From contig JAFVTS010000028.1 of the NCBI GenBank assembly GCA_017503105.1, positions 1 to 64,000 of the forward strand: a stretch of 64,000 nt of DNA, read 5' to 3'. The DNA comes from Clostridia bacterium (GTDB lineage: Bacteria > Bacillota > Clostridia > Oscillospirales > CAG-272). The notes under the pieces are model-generated. The model saw nothing but the letters and a program-made list of their open reading frames with translations. It made no database searches and was not told the origin of the DNA. Shown one piece after another: positions 24,218-32,766 of the stretch (the first letter of the stretch is position 1; each line of letters opens with the position of its first letter). The translations under genes were made by a program, and so were the position numbers.

Positions 24218-25180
24218 TTAAGCAAATTCGTATTTCAAGCTTCTGTCGAACAGCGCGCCTATTGCCTCTTTTGCGTTGCACTTTCCGTAAACTACGTCGT
24301 ACACAGCTCGGCAAATAGGGAGATCTACGTTATATTTACCGCCTATTTTAAGAAGTGCGAGAACGGTATAATAGCCTTCCGCGAGCTTATCAAACTTCTC
24401 TCCCTTGACGAACGCCTCGCCAAATCTGCGGTTGTGGCTGTAAGGCGAGAAAACGGTCGCCTCGTAATCCCCAAGATGGCAAAGACCGTAAACTGAAACG
24501 GGATTTCCGCCAAGGCTTTCGATAAGGCGCGAGATCTCTCTGGTGCCGCGTGACATCAAAGCCCCCTTCAAGGAAGAGAGTCCGAGTCCGTCAAGCACGC
24601 CTGCAGCGATTCCGACGACGTTTTTAGCCGCGGCGCCTATCTCGTTGCCGATAAGGTCGTTTCCGTAATAAAATCTGATAAGATTGCTTGAAAAGAGCTC
24701 AACGAGCCGAAGCTTGGTTTCGTTATCGCTACTGTCAATTACCATACAGTTGGGTCTGCCCGCGCAAAATTCCTCAACGTGACCGGGACCGAGCCAGACG
24801 GCTACCTTGTTCGACGGGTCAAGATGCTCCTCGGCGATCTCGGAAAGGCGCTTTCCCGTTTTTATTTCTATCCCTTTCATACAAAGCACGAAGGTCTTAT
24901 CTTTCGGGGCAAAGGTCTTCACCTCTTCCATAAGGTCGGAGAGATTCTGAGCTCCTATGGAGATCACGACGATTTCGGCATCGCGCATATCTGAAAGCTC
25001 GGTAGTGAGCTTCAGCGACTCGGGAAGAGGCATAAGCTCATTTTTCCTCTCGGAGATGAGTTGCTTCATTGCCGAAGACCCATCTCGCCCGTAAAGAGTT
25101 ACGTCAAGACCGACGTCGCATAAATATTTAGCTATAAACGTCCCCCATCTTCCCGGACCTATTACAAAAGCCTTTTCCAT
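24218..25180 (-). CDS. gpsA: glycerol-3-phosphate dehydrogenase [NAD(P)+]
   Basis: Reduces dihydroxyacetone phosphate to sn-glycerol 3-phosphate for phospholipid synthesis; 320 residues. The Rossmann motif is GPGRWGT (8-14), slightly off the usual GAGSWGT. CMKGIE, GNEIGAAAKNVVGIAAG with the catalytic Lys, and SHNRRFG are family signatures. It is last in the valS operon, 18 nt after the HAD gene. RBS AAGGAG precedes the ATG. Identity is firm despite divergence from model sequences. Confidence 0.93.
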   Translation of the reverse strand: MEKAFVIGPGRWGTFIAKYLCDVGLDVTLYGRDGSSAMKQLISERKNELMPLPESLKLTTELSDMRDAEIVVISIGAQNLSDLMEEVKTFAPKDKTFVLCMKGIEIKTGKRLSEIAEEHLDPSNKVAVWLGPGHVEEFCAGRPNCMVIDSSDNETKLRLVELFSSNLIRFYYGNDLIGNEIGAAAKNVVGIAAGVLDGLGLSSLKGALMSRGTREISRLIESLGGNPVSVYGLCHLGDYEATVFSPYSHNRRFGEAFVKGEKFDKLAEGYYTVLALLKIGGKYNVDLPICRAVYDVVYGKCNAKEAIGALFDRSLKYEFA

Positions 25181-25198
25181 ACAAGATCTCCTTTTTAA

Positions 25199-25861
25199 TC
25201 AAGCTTCGAACAAAAGCGCGCGCAAGTCGGACACGCTTTCCAAATAAAAATCGCAGTTTTTCTTCATAAAGGCTCTGATCTCTTCAACGTCGTAAGCCCA
25301 ACCCGCCGCGGCAAAATCGACCCCGGCCGCGCGAGCCATATCGTACCCCGGCTTTAAATCGTCAACGACGAGCACCTCGCGAGGGGAGAGAGAATAGCGC
25401 TCCATGAGGTCAAAGAGCGTATCGGGCGCAGGCTTGCGTTTTTCCTTAGGTATGTCCCAGCCGTAAATAACGTCGGGGCTCGGCAAGGAATTTTGCTTAA
25501 AATCGCGCTCGATATACGCGGTCATAGAGTGTGAATCAACGGCGATGATGCCACCCGTGTTGCGAAAATCACGTATTATATCGCCAATTCCCTCGTAAGC
25601 TGACGGCACGTGTCCCTTCACGTAATTCTCCCAATATTTCTGCTCGGCGACGAATTCCTCCTCCGTCATTCCTATCTCATCAAGAAAGAGCGAGGAAACG
25701 CCCGGATGAAAGTTCTTCACGAAATAGCTCTCAAGAGTATAATTCTTCACAAGCTCGGGATAGTATATTCCGAGAAATTCGATGAAGCACGGGTAATGTA
25801 TCGTAGCGGTGCTGTTGACGACCGTGTCGTCGTGATCGAGAACCAAACATTTATATTTCAT
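25199..25861 (-). CDS. HAD superfamily hydrolase
   Basis: Phosphatase-type haloacid dehalogenase, 220 residues. Motif I is LDHDDTVVNS (nucleophile D9, acid/base D11), with VDSHS as motif II, a Lys in the KRKPAPD segment as motif III, and DDLKPGYDMARAAG as motif IV. The helical cap between motifs I and II suggests the beta-phosphoglucomutase/phosphoglycolate phosphatase class. Its ATG overlaps the LRR gene stop as TAATG, so translation is coupled. The substrate is unknown. Confidence 0.85.
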   Translation of the reverse strand: MKYKCLVLDHDDTVVNSTATIHYPCFIEFLGIYYPELVKNYTLESYFVKNFHPGVSSLFLDEIGMTEEEFVAEQKYWENYVKGHVPSAYEGIGDIIRDFRNTGGIIAVDSHSMTAYIERDFKQNSLPSPDVIYGWDIPKEKRKPAPDTLFDLMERYSLSPREVLVVDDLKPGYDMARAAGVDFAAAGWAYDVEEIRAFMKKNCDFYLESVSDLRALLFEA

Positions 25862-26778
25862 TATTTAATATCCAAGAAAAGTATTTTCGGAGTATAGACG
25901 GAAAGGTCACTCCTTTGAACTCTGACGCCCGCACCGCGCGTCATGAGCCTCCAGCGCTCCTCCGAGCCGCCGAAGGATATTTCGCGAAGCTTGTCGCACG
26001 CGCCGAATATCTCGTTATCCTCGATTTCCGAAAGCTCCTTCGGAAGCGAGATGCGCACTAAAGACGAGCAGCCCGAAAATGCGTCAAAGCCGATAGATAC
26101 AAGGGTCTCGGGCAATATCACCGAAGCGAGCGAGGTACAGTCCTTGAACGCGCGTCTTCCGAGCTTTATAAGCCCCGACGGGAGCTCCACCTCGACGAGC
26201 GAGCGGCAGCCCTCGAAGAGCGATTCGTCAACGAGGCGCATTCCTTCGGAAAGCCTTGCGCGCTCAAGAGAGAAGCAGGACGAAAAAGCACAAAACTCTA
26301 TTAAAACGCACGAATCGGGAACGTATATCTCACGAAGATTGAAGCAAAAAGCAAATGCCGAGGCGCCTATCATCTGTATATTTTCGGAGAGCTTGACGTA
26401 TCCGAGCGAGGCGCAAGCCTCAAAGGCTCCCTCTCCTATGCGAAGGCAAGTGTCGGGAACCGTGATCTCGGTGAGCGACGGGCAGGATGAAAACGCCTCG
26501 TCACCGATCTCGGAAAGTCCTGCGCTAAGGATGACGCGTCTAAGATTTTTACAGCCCGCAAAGGCGGCGGCGGAAATCCTCTTAACGCTTGACGGGACGT
26601 AAAGCTCCTCAAGATTCTCAAATTCTCGGAAAGCGTTTTCGCCGATCTCCTCCACACCGTCCTCGATTTTCACGACACGGGTGCCCACATCGTCGGAATA
26701 ATCGCCCGATATGACGACCTTTATTTCTTCTTCCCCCTCTTCTTTCCGAAGAGGGGGTTCTGTAAACTTAAAATCCAT
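25861..26778 (-). CDS. cytoplasmic BspA-type leucine-rich repeat protein
   Basis: 305 residues almost entirely made of LRR_5 repeats (about ten units of IG..AF..C.SL..V.LP). There is no signal peptide, lipobox or transmembrane helix, unlike the secreted LRR protein at 2449. It begins with an acidic 25-residue segment. It starts 6 nt after valS and overlaps the HAD gene by one base, so it is tightly embedded in a housekeeping operon. The role is unknown; an intracellular protein-binding scaffold is the simplest reading. Confidence 0.8.
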   Translation of the reverse strand: MDFKFTEPPLRKEEGEEEIKVVISGDYSDDVGTRVVKIEDGVEEIGENAFREFENLEELYVPSSVKRISAAAFAGCKNLRRVILSAGLSEIGDEAFSSCPSLTEITVPDTCLRIGEGAFEACASLGYVKLSENIQMIGASAFAFCFNLREIYVPDSCVLIEFCAFSSCFSLERARLSEGMRLVDESLFEGCRSLVEVELPSGLIKLGRRAFKDCTSLASVILPETLVSIGFDAFSGCSSLVRISLPKELSEIEDNEIFGACDKLREISFGGSEERWRLMTRGAGVRVQRSDLSVYTPKILFLDIK

Positions 26779-26784
26779 AACGGC

Positions 26785-29421
26785 TTAACCGAGCTTTGCA
26801 AGAGCAGCCTTCAGCGACTCTCTCGTTTCAAGATACTTCGCAAGCTTCGCGCGCTCGCCCTCGATAACGGCGGCGGGAGCTTTGGAAACGAAGCCCTCGT
26901 TTGCAAGCTTCTTCTCTATTCTTTCGATCTCGGAGTCGTTCTTCTTTGCCTCCGCGGTAAGACGGGCACGCTCCTTTTCAAAGTCTATTACCTCGGCAAG
27001 AGGAATATACACCGTTCCCGCGTCGGTCGCTATCGCCACCGCGTCGTCGGAGTCGTAAGAATCGGTTACGATGACCTCGGATGCCGACGCGAGCTTTTCA
27101 AGAATTTTCGCGGTGGTCTTGAAGGTCTCCTCGTACTTCGTTACGACGAAGAGCTTTGCCTTCTTCGACGGGGGCACGTTCATCTCGCTTCTGCGAGCGC
27201 GGATAGCGACGATGCAGCCGATAATTCTGTCAACGTCCTCTTCCTCGGTCTTGTACGAAAGCTTTTCGTCATACTTCGGGAATGCGGATATAACTATCGA
27301 CTCGTCGGTATGCGGAAGAGCCTGATAGATCTCCTCGGTGATAAAGGGCATATAGGGGTGAAGGAGCTTGAGAATATCGGTTAGCACCTTGACGAGCACG
27401 CGCTTTGCGGTAAGTGCCGCGGGGCTACCCGTGTCAAATATACGGCTCTTTGCCATCTCTATATACCAGTCGCAGAACAGATCCCAGGTGAAGGAATAAA
27501 TATCGCCGAGAGCTATTCCGAGCTCGTAGTTATCTATATTGGCGTTTACGCTCTTCGTGAGCTCGTTAAGACGAGCAAGTATCCACTTGTCCTCTATCGT
27601 AAGCTCGGAGTCCTTGGGAGCTTTGAGAAGCTCCTCGTCCTCTTCGGTGAGATTCATAAGAACGAAGCGCGAAGCGTTCCAGAGCTTGTTGGCAAAGTTT
27701 CTTGCCGCCTCGATCTTCTCATCGGAGAAGCGCATATCGTTTCCGGGGGCGTTACCCGTAGCAAGAGCAAATCTGAGAGCGTCTGCGCCGTACTCATCAA
27801 TGACCTTCAAGGGGTCTATACCGTTGCCGAGGGATTTTGACATCTTGCGTCCCTGCGCGTCTCTTACGAGTCCGTGAATGAATACGGTCGAGAAAGGCTT
27901 CTCTCCCATATGCTCCATACCCGAGAAGATCATTCTCGCGACCCAGAAGAATATTATATCGTAACCCGTGACGAGCACGCTCGTGGGATAATAGCGCGCA
28001 AGGTCCTCGGTCTTTTCGGGCCAACCCATCGTTGAGAAAGGCCAAAGAGCCGACGAGAACCACGTGTCAAGCACGTCCTCCTCCTGTCTTACGGGAGCTC
28101 CGCACTTCGGACAAACGCTTATATCCTCTTTCGAAACGGTCATCTCGCCGCACTCATCGCAGTAGAAGGCGGGAATTCTGTGACCCCACCAGAGCTGACG
28201 GGAAATGCACCAGTCGTGGCAATTCTCCATCCAATTAGTATAAGTCTTGGTAAATCTTTCGGGCTCAAACTTGATCTCGCCGCTCTTGACGACCTCAAGC
28301 GCGGGCTTTGCGAGGGGCTCCATCTTTACGAACCACTGATCGGACGTCATAGGCTCAACGGTGGTCTTGCAGCGATAGCAGGTGCCGACGTTATGAGCGC
28401 AGGGCTCGACCTTTACGAGGAATCCGCCCGCCTCAAGATCGGCAACCATTACCTTTCTTGCCTCGTATCTGTCCATACCCGCGTATTTTCCGCCGTACTC
28501 CGAGTTGATGGTAGCGTCGTCGTTCATAACCTTTATTATTTCAAGGTTATGGCGCTTTCCGACCTCAAAGTCGTTGGGGTCGTGCGCAGGGGTGATCTTT
28601 ACGCAACCCGTTCCGAAATCACGCTCAACGTACTCGTCGGCGATGATCGGTATCTTTCTGCCAACGAGGGGAAGCGTGAGAGTCTTGCCGACGAGGTGAG
28701 CATATCTTTCATCCTCGGGATGAACGGCAACGGCAGTGTCGCCGAGCATAGTTTCGGGTCTTGTCGTCGCAACGGTGAGATATTCGTCAGTGCCGTCGAT
28801 GGGATATCTTACGTGCCAGAAGGAGCCGGGCTGCTCTGCGTACTCGACCTCAGCGTCGGAGAGAGCCGTAAGGCATCTCGGGCACCAGTTGATTATTCTG
28901 TAACCGCGGTAGATGAGCCCCTTGTTGTAGAGGTTAACGAAGACCTCACGCACAGCCTTGGAGCAGCCCTCGTCCATAGTGAAGCGCTCACGGTTCCAAT
29001 CGCAGGACGCGCCGAGCTTTTTGAGCTGATTTATAATTCTCGTGCCGTACTGATTCTTCCAATCCCAAACGCGCTCAAGGAACTTCTCACGTCCGAGATC
29101 GTATCTCGTGAGTCCCTCGTTTACGCGAAGGTTTTCCTCAACCTTGATCTGCGTCGCGATGCCCGCGTGATCTGTGCCGGGCACCCAAAGGGCGGAATAC
29201 CCCTGCATACGCTTAGTTCTTACGAGAATATCCTGAAGCGTTTCGTCAAGGGCGTGACCCATATGGAGCTGACCCGTTACGTTTGGCGGGGGAATTACTA
29301 TCGAAAAAGCGGGCTTTTTCTTGTCGGGGTCGGGTGCGAAATAGTTCTTATCGCACCAATTTTTGTAGATCCTGTCCTCAAATTCGCGAGGAGCATAATT
29401 CTTTGCGAGTTCTTTTCTCAT
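26785..29421 (-). CDS. valS: valyl-tRNA synthetase
   Basis: Class I aminoacyl-tRNA synthetase of 878 residues, full length. HIGH appears as HMGH in [14 protein letters not shown] (47-60 region) and KMSKS in [11 protein letters not shown]. An editing domain lies between them, with zinc-knuckle-like CDECGE and CPKCG, then the anticodon-binding domain and a C-terminal coiled coil from about residue 810. A T-box leader upstream senses uncharged tRNA-Val. It is first of a four-gene operon with LRR, HAD and gpsA, so these genes inherit T-box control. Confidence 0.97.
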   Translation of the reverse strand: MRKELAKNYAPREFEDRIYKNWCDKNYFAPDPDKKKPAFSIVIPPPNVTGQLHMGHALDETLQDILVRTKRMQGYSALWVPGTDHAGIATQIKVEENLRVNEGLTRYDLGREKFLERVWDWKNQYGTRIINQLKKLGASCDWNRERFTMDEGCSKAVREVFVNLYNKGLIYRGYRIINWCPRCLTALSDAEVEYAEQPGSFWHVRYPIDGTDEYLTVATTRPETMLGDTAVAVHPEDERYAHLVGKTLTLPLVGRKIPIIADEYVERDFGTGCVKITPAHDPNDFEVGKRHNLEIIKVMNDDATINSEYGGKYAGMDRYEARKVMVADLEAGGFLVKVEPCAHNVGTCYRCKTTVEPMTSDQWFVKMEPLAKPALEVVKSGEIKFEPERFTKTYTNWMENCHDWCISRQLWWGHRIPAFYCDECGEMTVSKEDISVCPKCGAPVRQEEDVLDTWFSSALWPFSTMGWPEKTEDLARYYPTSVLVTGYDIIFFWVARMIFSGMEHMGEKPFSTVFIHGLVRDAQGRKMSKSLGNGIDPLKVIDEYGADALRFALATGNAPGNDMRFSDEKIEAARNFANKLWNASRFVLMNLTEEDEELLKAPKDSELTIEDKWILARLNELTKSVNANIDNYELGIALGDIYSFTWDLFCDWYIEMAKSRIFDTGSPAALTAKRVLVKVLTDILKLLHPYMPFITEEIYQALPHTDESIVISAFPKYDEKLSYKTEEEDVDRIIGCIVAIRARRSEMNVPPSKKAKLFVVTKYEETFKTTAKILEKLASASEVIVTDSYDSDDAVAIATDAGTVYIPLAEVIDFEKERARLTAEAKKNDSEIERIEKKLANEGFVSKAPAAVIEGERAKLAKYLETRESLKAALAKLG

Positions 29422-29455
29422 TTTTTCTATATCCTTTCTGAATTAAAAACAAACA

Positions 29456-29714
29456 AAAATCCCCGAGGCGAAATTCGAAAATATCGCCTCGGGGCGTTAA
29501 AAACGCGGTACCACCCGATTTCGGGAGAAATTCTCCCCTCAAAAATTCCTTAACGCGGAAAACGACGCCGAATTCTAATAAGCTAAGGGGAGCTTCCCCG
29601 CACCGTTCTTTTCGGAATTAACCAACAAGCGACCTTCGGGACACCGACTCAAAGACTTGCACCAACCGTCTTCTCTCTGCGCGAATCAAGCCACCCCTAC
29701 TCCTCTTTTGGACT
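29456..29714 (-). promoter_or_regulatory. T-box riboswitch controlling valS
   Basis: Minus-strand leader of about 255 nt. The antiterminator core TGGTACCGCG is at 29504-29513. The terminator is CCCCGAGGCGA/TCGCCTCGGGG (29461-29471 with 29484-29494) followed by a T run. The stem I apical loop GGTTGGTGCAA is present near 29657-29667. Several GUC valine triplets occur on the 3' side of stem I, one at 29631-29633 after CCGAAG; which one is the specifier is not resolved. All agree with valS downstream. Uncharged tRNA-Val would promote readthrough. Confidence 0.93.
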
Positions 29715-29721
29715 TTTTATT

Positions 29722-29750
29722 ATTTTACCACAAATCACGCGTTTTGTCAA
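29722..29750 (-). promoter_or_regulatory. promoter of the T-box/valS operon
   Basis: On the minus strand TTGACA (29745-29750) and TAAAAT (29722-29727) with a 17-bp spacer. It is followed directly by the T-box leader. Confidence 0.85.
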
Positions 29751-29818
29751 TATATAATAAAAAGTTTATTCCGTTTTCTATCTTGTTCGTTTTTTACAAT
29801 TTCGGATATGAAAATTTA

Positions 29819-31297
29819 TTATTTTGCGAGTTTCGCCTGTGTTTTTGAAACTTCCGAAATCGCTCCGTTTACGGCACCGTCAAACATATTTGAGAACGTT
29901 TTTTGAGCTGTTTTGTAACAACTACCATATCCGTATATATTATTCAATTCGGACAATATATCTTTTCCCTTTGAACATTTTTCTATTATTTTTACTATCT
30001 TTCCTCCGTACGTATCCATCAACGTATTACACATTGCTGACAAATATGTTTTAAGGGAGTTTAACGTTGCCGCTCTCTTGCTTGTATATCCGCTTGCAAG
30101 ACCCTGCATACAATCTGTTCCCGCGATAAGAAAAGCTGCTCTTGCGTTTACCAAAGAAGTCTCTACTTTTTCGGCTTCTTCAAAGGATGATATTCCATCC
30201 TTGCAATAATTTTTCACCTTATTGCTCTCGCCAAGCGCCGTGTTTGTAATTCCATCTAAATATATGGCGGTCATAAGTGTCATATAAGATTCTTTTGTTA
30301 AATATTTGCCCGACGAAATGAGTCCCATAGGATTGGCGCTTACCATAGTGCTCACAACGGAGCCGGAAGCAGAACCGATAAATTTCTGAGTAAGCTGAGC
30401 ATCAAGAATTTTTTGACAAACGTCATTTAATACTTTTACATTAGCATAATTATTTCTAAGACTTTCAAAGCCGTTGGTCTTGCTGCTTAAAATGTCAACT
30501 GCATAGGTGAACATAAGTTTTTCGAGCACTGCAGAATTGGTGACCGCTGTATAGTTCGAATTCAAAAATACCATTGAGCCTTTTTTTACTCCGTTATATC
30601 CCGTCTTTAACGTCGCATAATAGTATTTCGTGTTTCCGATCTTATAGGTTTTCACAATATTACATTTTGATGAAAGATTTACCGCTTTTGCCGTGTTTGT
30701 GCCCCTGCTGCTATTTTGGTTAGAAGCCGAAACATTACTTACCTTAAGCGCCGAGCTTGTCCATACCTGATACTTGTCTTTGGGATTGTATTTTTTCAAA
30801 CATACATTGCTTGAATTTTTAGATCCGGTAGCCGTTAGAACATAATTCTGATTATTTGCCGAGCGAATCACAAAACCGCTAAACGAAGGATTATAGTCTA
30901 TTATCCAAGACTGTGTGTTATGTCCGGTCTTGCTCCAGAGGCAAACGTTAGAATTATTCTTTGCAGAATTACCGTATACGTTGACAGCGCGAGACGTAGC
31001 GCAACGCGGAACGATAACATATGCATTACCTTTCTTTACAAACTGAAACAGCTGTCCTGTTGTTCCATCCGCTTGATAGACGGTTACATTAGCGTTGTTT
31101 CTATTTTGATTTCCATATACGTTTAAAAGTTTTCCACTTCCAACGTTCTTGATAGTTACGTATTTTCCGGTTGTAACGTTTTCTGTATATCTGTCAGAAG
31201 ATGACGCCGCAAAAGCGGGAATTGTCATAGCACACAGCGTGGAAACGATAATTAAAAAACAAATGATAGCCGAAAAAATTCTTTTTGTTTTAATCAT
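29819..31297 (-). CDS. secreted protein with ricin-type beta-trefoil lectin domain
   Basis: About 492 residues from ATG 31295-31297, which has GGAGG 8 nt ahead; an in-frame ATG at 31324 lacks a site. A Sec signal peptide (about 1-31, cleaved after PAFA) is followed by a ricin B-like beta-trefoil (about 37-185) with three repeats ending in Q-x-W/F motifs (GQLFQF, TQSWII, YQVWTS). A 300-residue, mostly helical C-terminal region of unknown fold follows. The lectin part probably binds carbohydrate outside the cell. No catalytic motif is visible. A candidate structured RNA with its own terminator lies directly upstream. Base composition is more AT-rich than the neighbours, which may mark transfer. 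Confidence 0.75.
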   Translation of the reverse strand: MIKTKRIFSAIICFLIIVSTLCAMTIPAFAASSSDRYTENVTTGKYVTIKNVGSGKLLNVYGNQNRNNANVTVYQADGTTGQLFQFVKKGNAYVIVPRCATSRAVNVYGNSAKNNSNVCLWSKTGHNTQSWIIDYNPSFSGFVIRSANNQNYVLTATGSKNSSNVCLKKYNPKDKYQVWTSSALKVSNVSASNQNSSRGTNTAKAVNLSSKCNIVKTYKIGNTKYYYATLKTGYNGVKKGSMVFLNSNYTAVTNSAVLEKLMFTYAVDILSSKTNGFESLRNNYANVKVLNDVCQKILDAQLTQKFIGSASGSVVSTMVSANPMGLISSGKYLTKESYMTLMTAIYLDGITNTALGESNKVKNYCKDGISSFEEAEKVETSLVNARAAFLIAGTDCMQGLASGYTSKRAATLNSLKTYLSAMCNTLMDTYGGKIVKIIEKCSKGKDILSELNNIYGYGSCYKTAQKTFSNMFDGAVNGAISEVSKTQAKLAK

Positions 31298-31333
31298 AGC
31301 AAATTCCTCCAAATTAAATGTCATATGCAGTAA

Positions 31334-31339
31334 ATTATA
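31334..31339 (-). promoter_or_regulatory. possible -10 box for the lectin gene
   Basis: TATAAT on the minus strand 37 bp before the lectin start, without a convincing -35 at 16-18 bp. If it is not used, expression depends on readthrough of the upstream RNA terminator. Confidence 0.3.
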
Positions 31340-31387
31340 AAACCTATTAAACCTCCTTTAAACAAGCTACACTTTCTATCCTGCATA

Positions 31388-31599
31388 AATAAAAAGTGCG
31401 CGCAACCGAAGTTACACGCACCAAAAACGCAAACTCCGATTGTCGCCAAACAAATTTAAATAGAGTTAAGGCACTAAAACCATAATCATTTAAATGGAAT
31501 TTGCATTTTATGCAACTACAAAAATGATTATGGCTAAAAAAGGTATAATTATCCCCTAAGAAAAAATACCTTAATCTCTATTATTAAATTTGTTTGGCG
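31388..31599 (-). ncRNA. candidate structured ncRNA, copy C
   Basis: About 212 nt on the minus strand. Outer helix: CGCCAAACAAATTTAA at 31584-31599 pairs perfectly with its complement at 31444-31459, extended by AGAG and TTAAGG pairing. Inside are a GGTAT/ATACC hairpin and a 12-bp helix CCATAATCATTT/AAATGATTATGG (31480-31491, 31522-31533) capped by TTGCAT-AAA-ATGCAA. The RNA ends in a terminator GTGCGTGTAAC-TTCG-GTTGCGCGCAC (31396-31421) plus T run. It shares the segment CCTTTTTTAGCCATA and the overall layout with the tandem RNAs at 38298 and 38591. There is no conserved ORF. It could be an independent RNA or an attenuator of the lectin gene. Confidence 0.7.
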
Positions 31600-31604
31600 A
31601 GAAT

Positions 31605-31633
31605 ATTATAGCACAAAAAAGAGAAACTTACAA
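31605..31633 (-). promoter_or_regulatory. promoter of ncRNA copy C
   Basis: On the minus strand TTGTAA (31628-31633) and TATAAT (31605-31610), 17-bp spacer. The predicted start falls at the first base of the outer helix, the same arrangement as copies A and B. Confidence 0.75.
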
Positions 31634-31778
31634 GCATTTTCCGAAAATATATAAAATATTTTTTTACAAGTAGTCGCCCGCAAATTATTGTGAAGCAAAA
31701 GCGTTACCCTTCAGAGGCACTTTCCTTGGTATACAGAAATTCAACACATAAATACTTCTCCAAATATCCGAAAATATA

Positions 31779-31807
31779 TTGATTTTTTGCGTGTTATGTG
31801 GTAAAAT
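31779..31807 (+). promoter_or_regulatory. promoter of the DUF1858-trmK-nif3 operon
   Basis: TTGATT (31779-31784) and TAAAAT (31802-31807), 17-bp spacer, 40 bp before the first ATG. The stretch 31634-31778 shows nothing else. Confidence 0.7.
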
Positions 31808-31847
31808 AAGTGTAATAAAAAAAGAAAAAGGAAAAGGTATTTTCAAA

Positions 31848-32048
31848 ATGAAGGTAACGAAAAACACACTTATCGGCGATATTCTTGATTTCGACGTTGA
31901 AACGGCGAGATTCTTCTTTGAGATCGGTATGCACTGCCTCGGCTGTCCTCATTCAAGAGGAGAGTCCATCGAGGACGCGTGCGCCGTTCATGGCACGGAT
32001 GCTGACGAGCTCGTAAAGAAGATCAACGACTATCTTGCGAGCAAGTAA
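31848..32048 (+). CDS. DUF1858 domain protein
   Basis: Small cytosolic protein, 66 residues, of the DUF1858 (hybrid-cluster-associated, ScdA_N-like) family: MKVTKNTLIGDIL, then FFEIGMHCLGCPHSRGE with a CxxC pair and the usual terminal DELVKKINDYL helix. The CxxC suggests a redox or metal role. The open frame extends upstream to 31779 but that part overlaps the promoter, and the family starts at MKVTKN. It is followed at once by trmK (1-nt gap). Confidence 0.85.
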   Translation: MKVTKNTLIGDILDFDVETARFFFEIGMHCLGCPHSRGESIEDACAVHGTDADELVKKINDYLASK

Positions 32049-32049
32049 T

Positions 32050-32751
32050 ATGAAGACGTCTGCCCCGGGGCAAAGGCTCCTGTCGGCTGTTAAGTACGTC
32101 AGGCAGGGCGCTCGGTTTGCCGACGTTGGCACAGACCACGCGTACCTGCCTATTTATTTACTTAAAGAGGGGCTCATCGAAAGCGCGGTGCTTTCGGATA
32201 TAAACGAGGGTCCGCTTGCTTCGGCAAGAGAGAATGCTCGCGCCTCGGGGCTTGCCGACAGGGTGGAGCTCGTCCTTTGCGACGGAGCGGCGGCACTTGC
32301 GGACAAGCGAATTACGGATATGGCTATCTTCGGTATGGGCGGCGAGCTTATCGCGCAGATAATCGAAAACGCGCCGTTTTTAAAAACGGATGGCGTCAGG
32401 CTCATACTCCAGCCGATGTCGAAGCAGGAGCACCTTTGCGAGTATCTTTTAAAGAGCGGTTTTTCGATAATCGGCGAGACTTACACCAAGGACGGCGGAA
32501 AGTTTTACAGAACTCTTTGCGCCGAGTACGGTGGCGCGTACGATGCGGAAGAAAACTTTGCATATATCGGCCCAAGTGACACCCCGTGTGAAGAAATCGA
32601 CGCAAAGATAGGATATCTCAAGGCACACTTAAGCGGTCTTTTGCGAGCGCTTGACGGCAAGACCTTGGCAAATCTTGACGCATCGGACGAGCTTGAAAAA
32701 ATCGATATTATAAAAAAGGAACTCTCACGGCTCGGAGCGAGGTCCGTGTGA
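32050..32751 (+). CDS. trmK: tRNA (adenine-N1)-methyltransferase TrmK
   Basis: Class I SAM methyltransferase for m1A22 in tRNA, 233 residues. SAM motif FADVGTDHAYLPI, then SDINEGPL and IFGMGGELI, typical of TrmK/COG2384. Start ATG 32050 is right after the upstream stop; an in-frame TTG at 32035 inside the preceding gene is less likely. There is no Shine-Dalgarno, so translation is coupled. The trmK-nif3 order matches yqfN-yqfO in Bacillus subtilis. Confidence 0.92.
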   Translation: MKTSAPGQRLLSAVKYVRQGARFADVGTDHAYLPIYLLKEGLIESAVLSDINEGPLASARENARASGLADRVELVLCDGAAALADKRITDMAIFGMGGELIAQIIENAPFLKTDGVRLILQPMSKQEHLCEYLLKSGFSIIGETYTKDGGKFYRTLCAEYGGAYDAEENFAYIGPSDTPCEEIDAKIGYLKAHLSGLLRALDGKTLANLDASDELEKIDIIKKELSRLGARSV

Positions 32752-32766
32752 GCGAGGAGAAAACGA

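Noticed and set aside
28180-29553. 457-residue plus-strand ORF
   Set aside because: Antisense shadow of valS that also runs through the T-box leader.
31388-31599. Copy C considered as a MITE because of its terminal inverted repeats
   Set aside because: It has a properly spaced promoter, a UUCG terminator and shared architecture with A and B; no target-site duplication was evident. Kept as an RNA gene, with the MITE idea not fully excluded.
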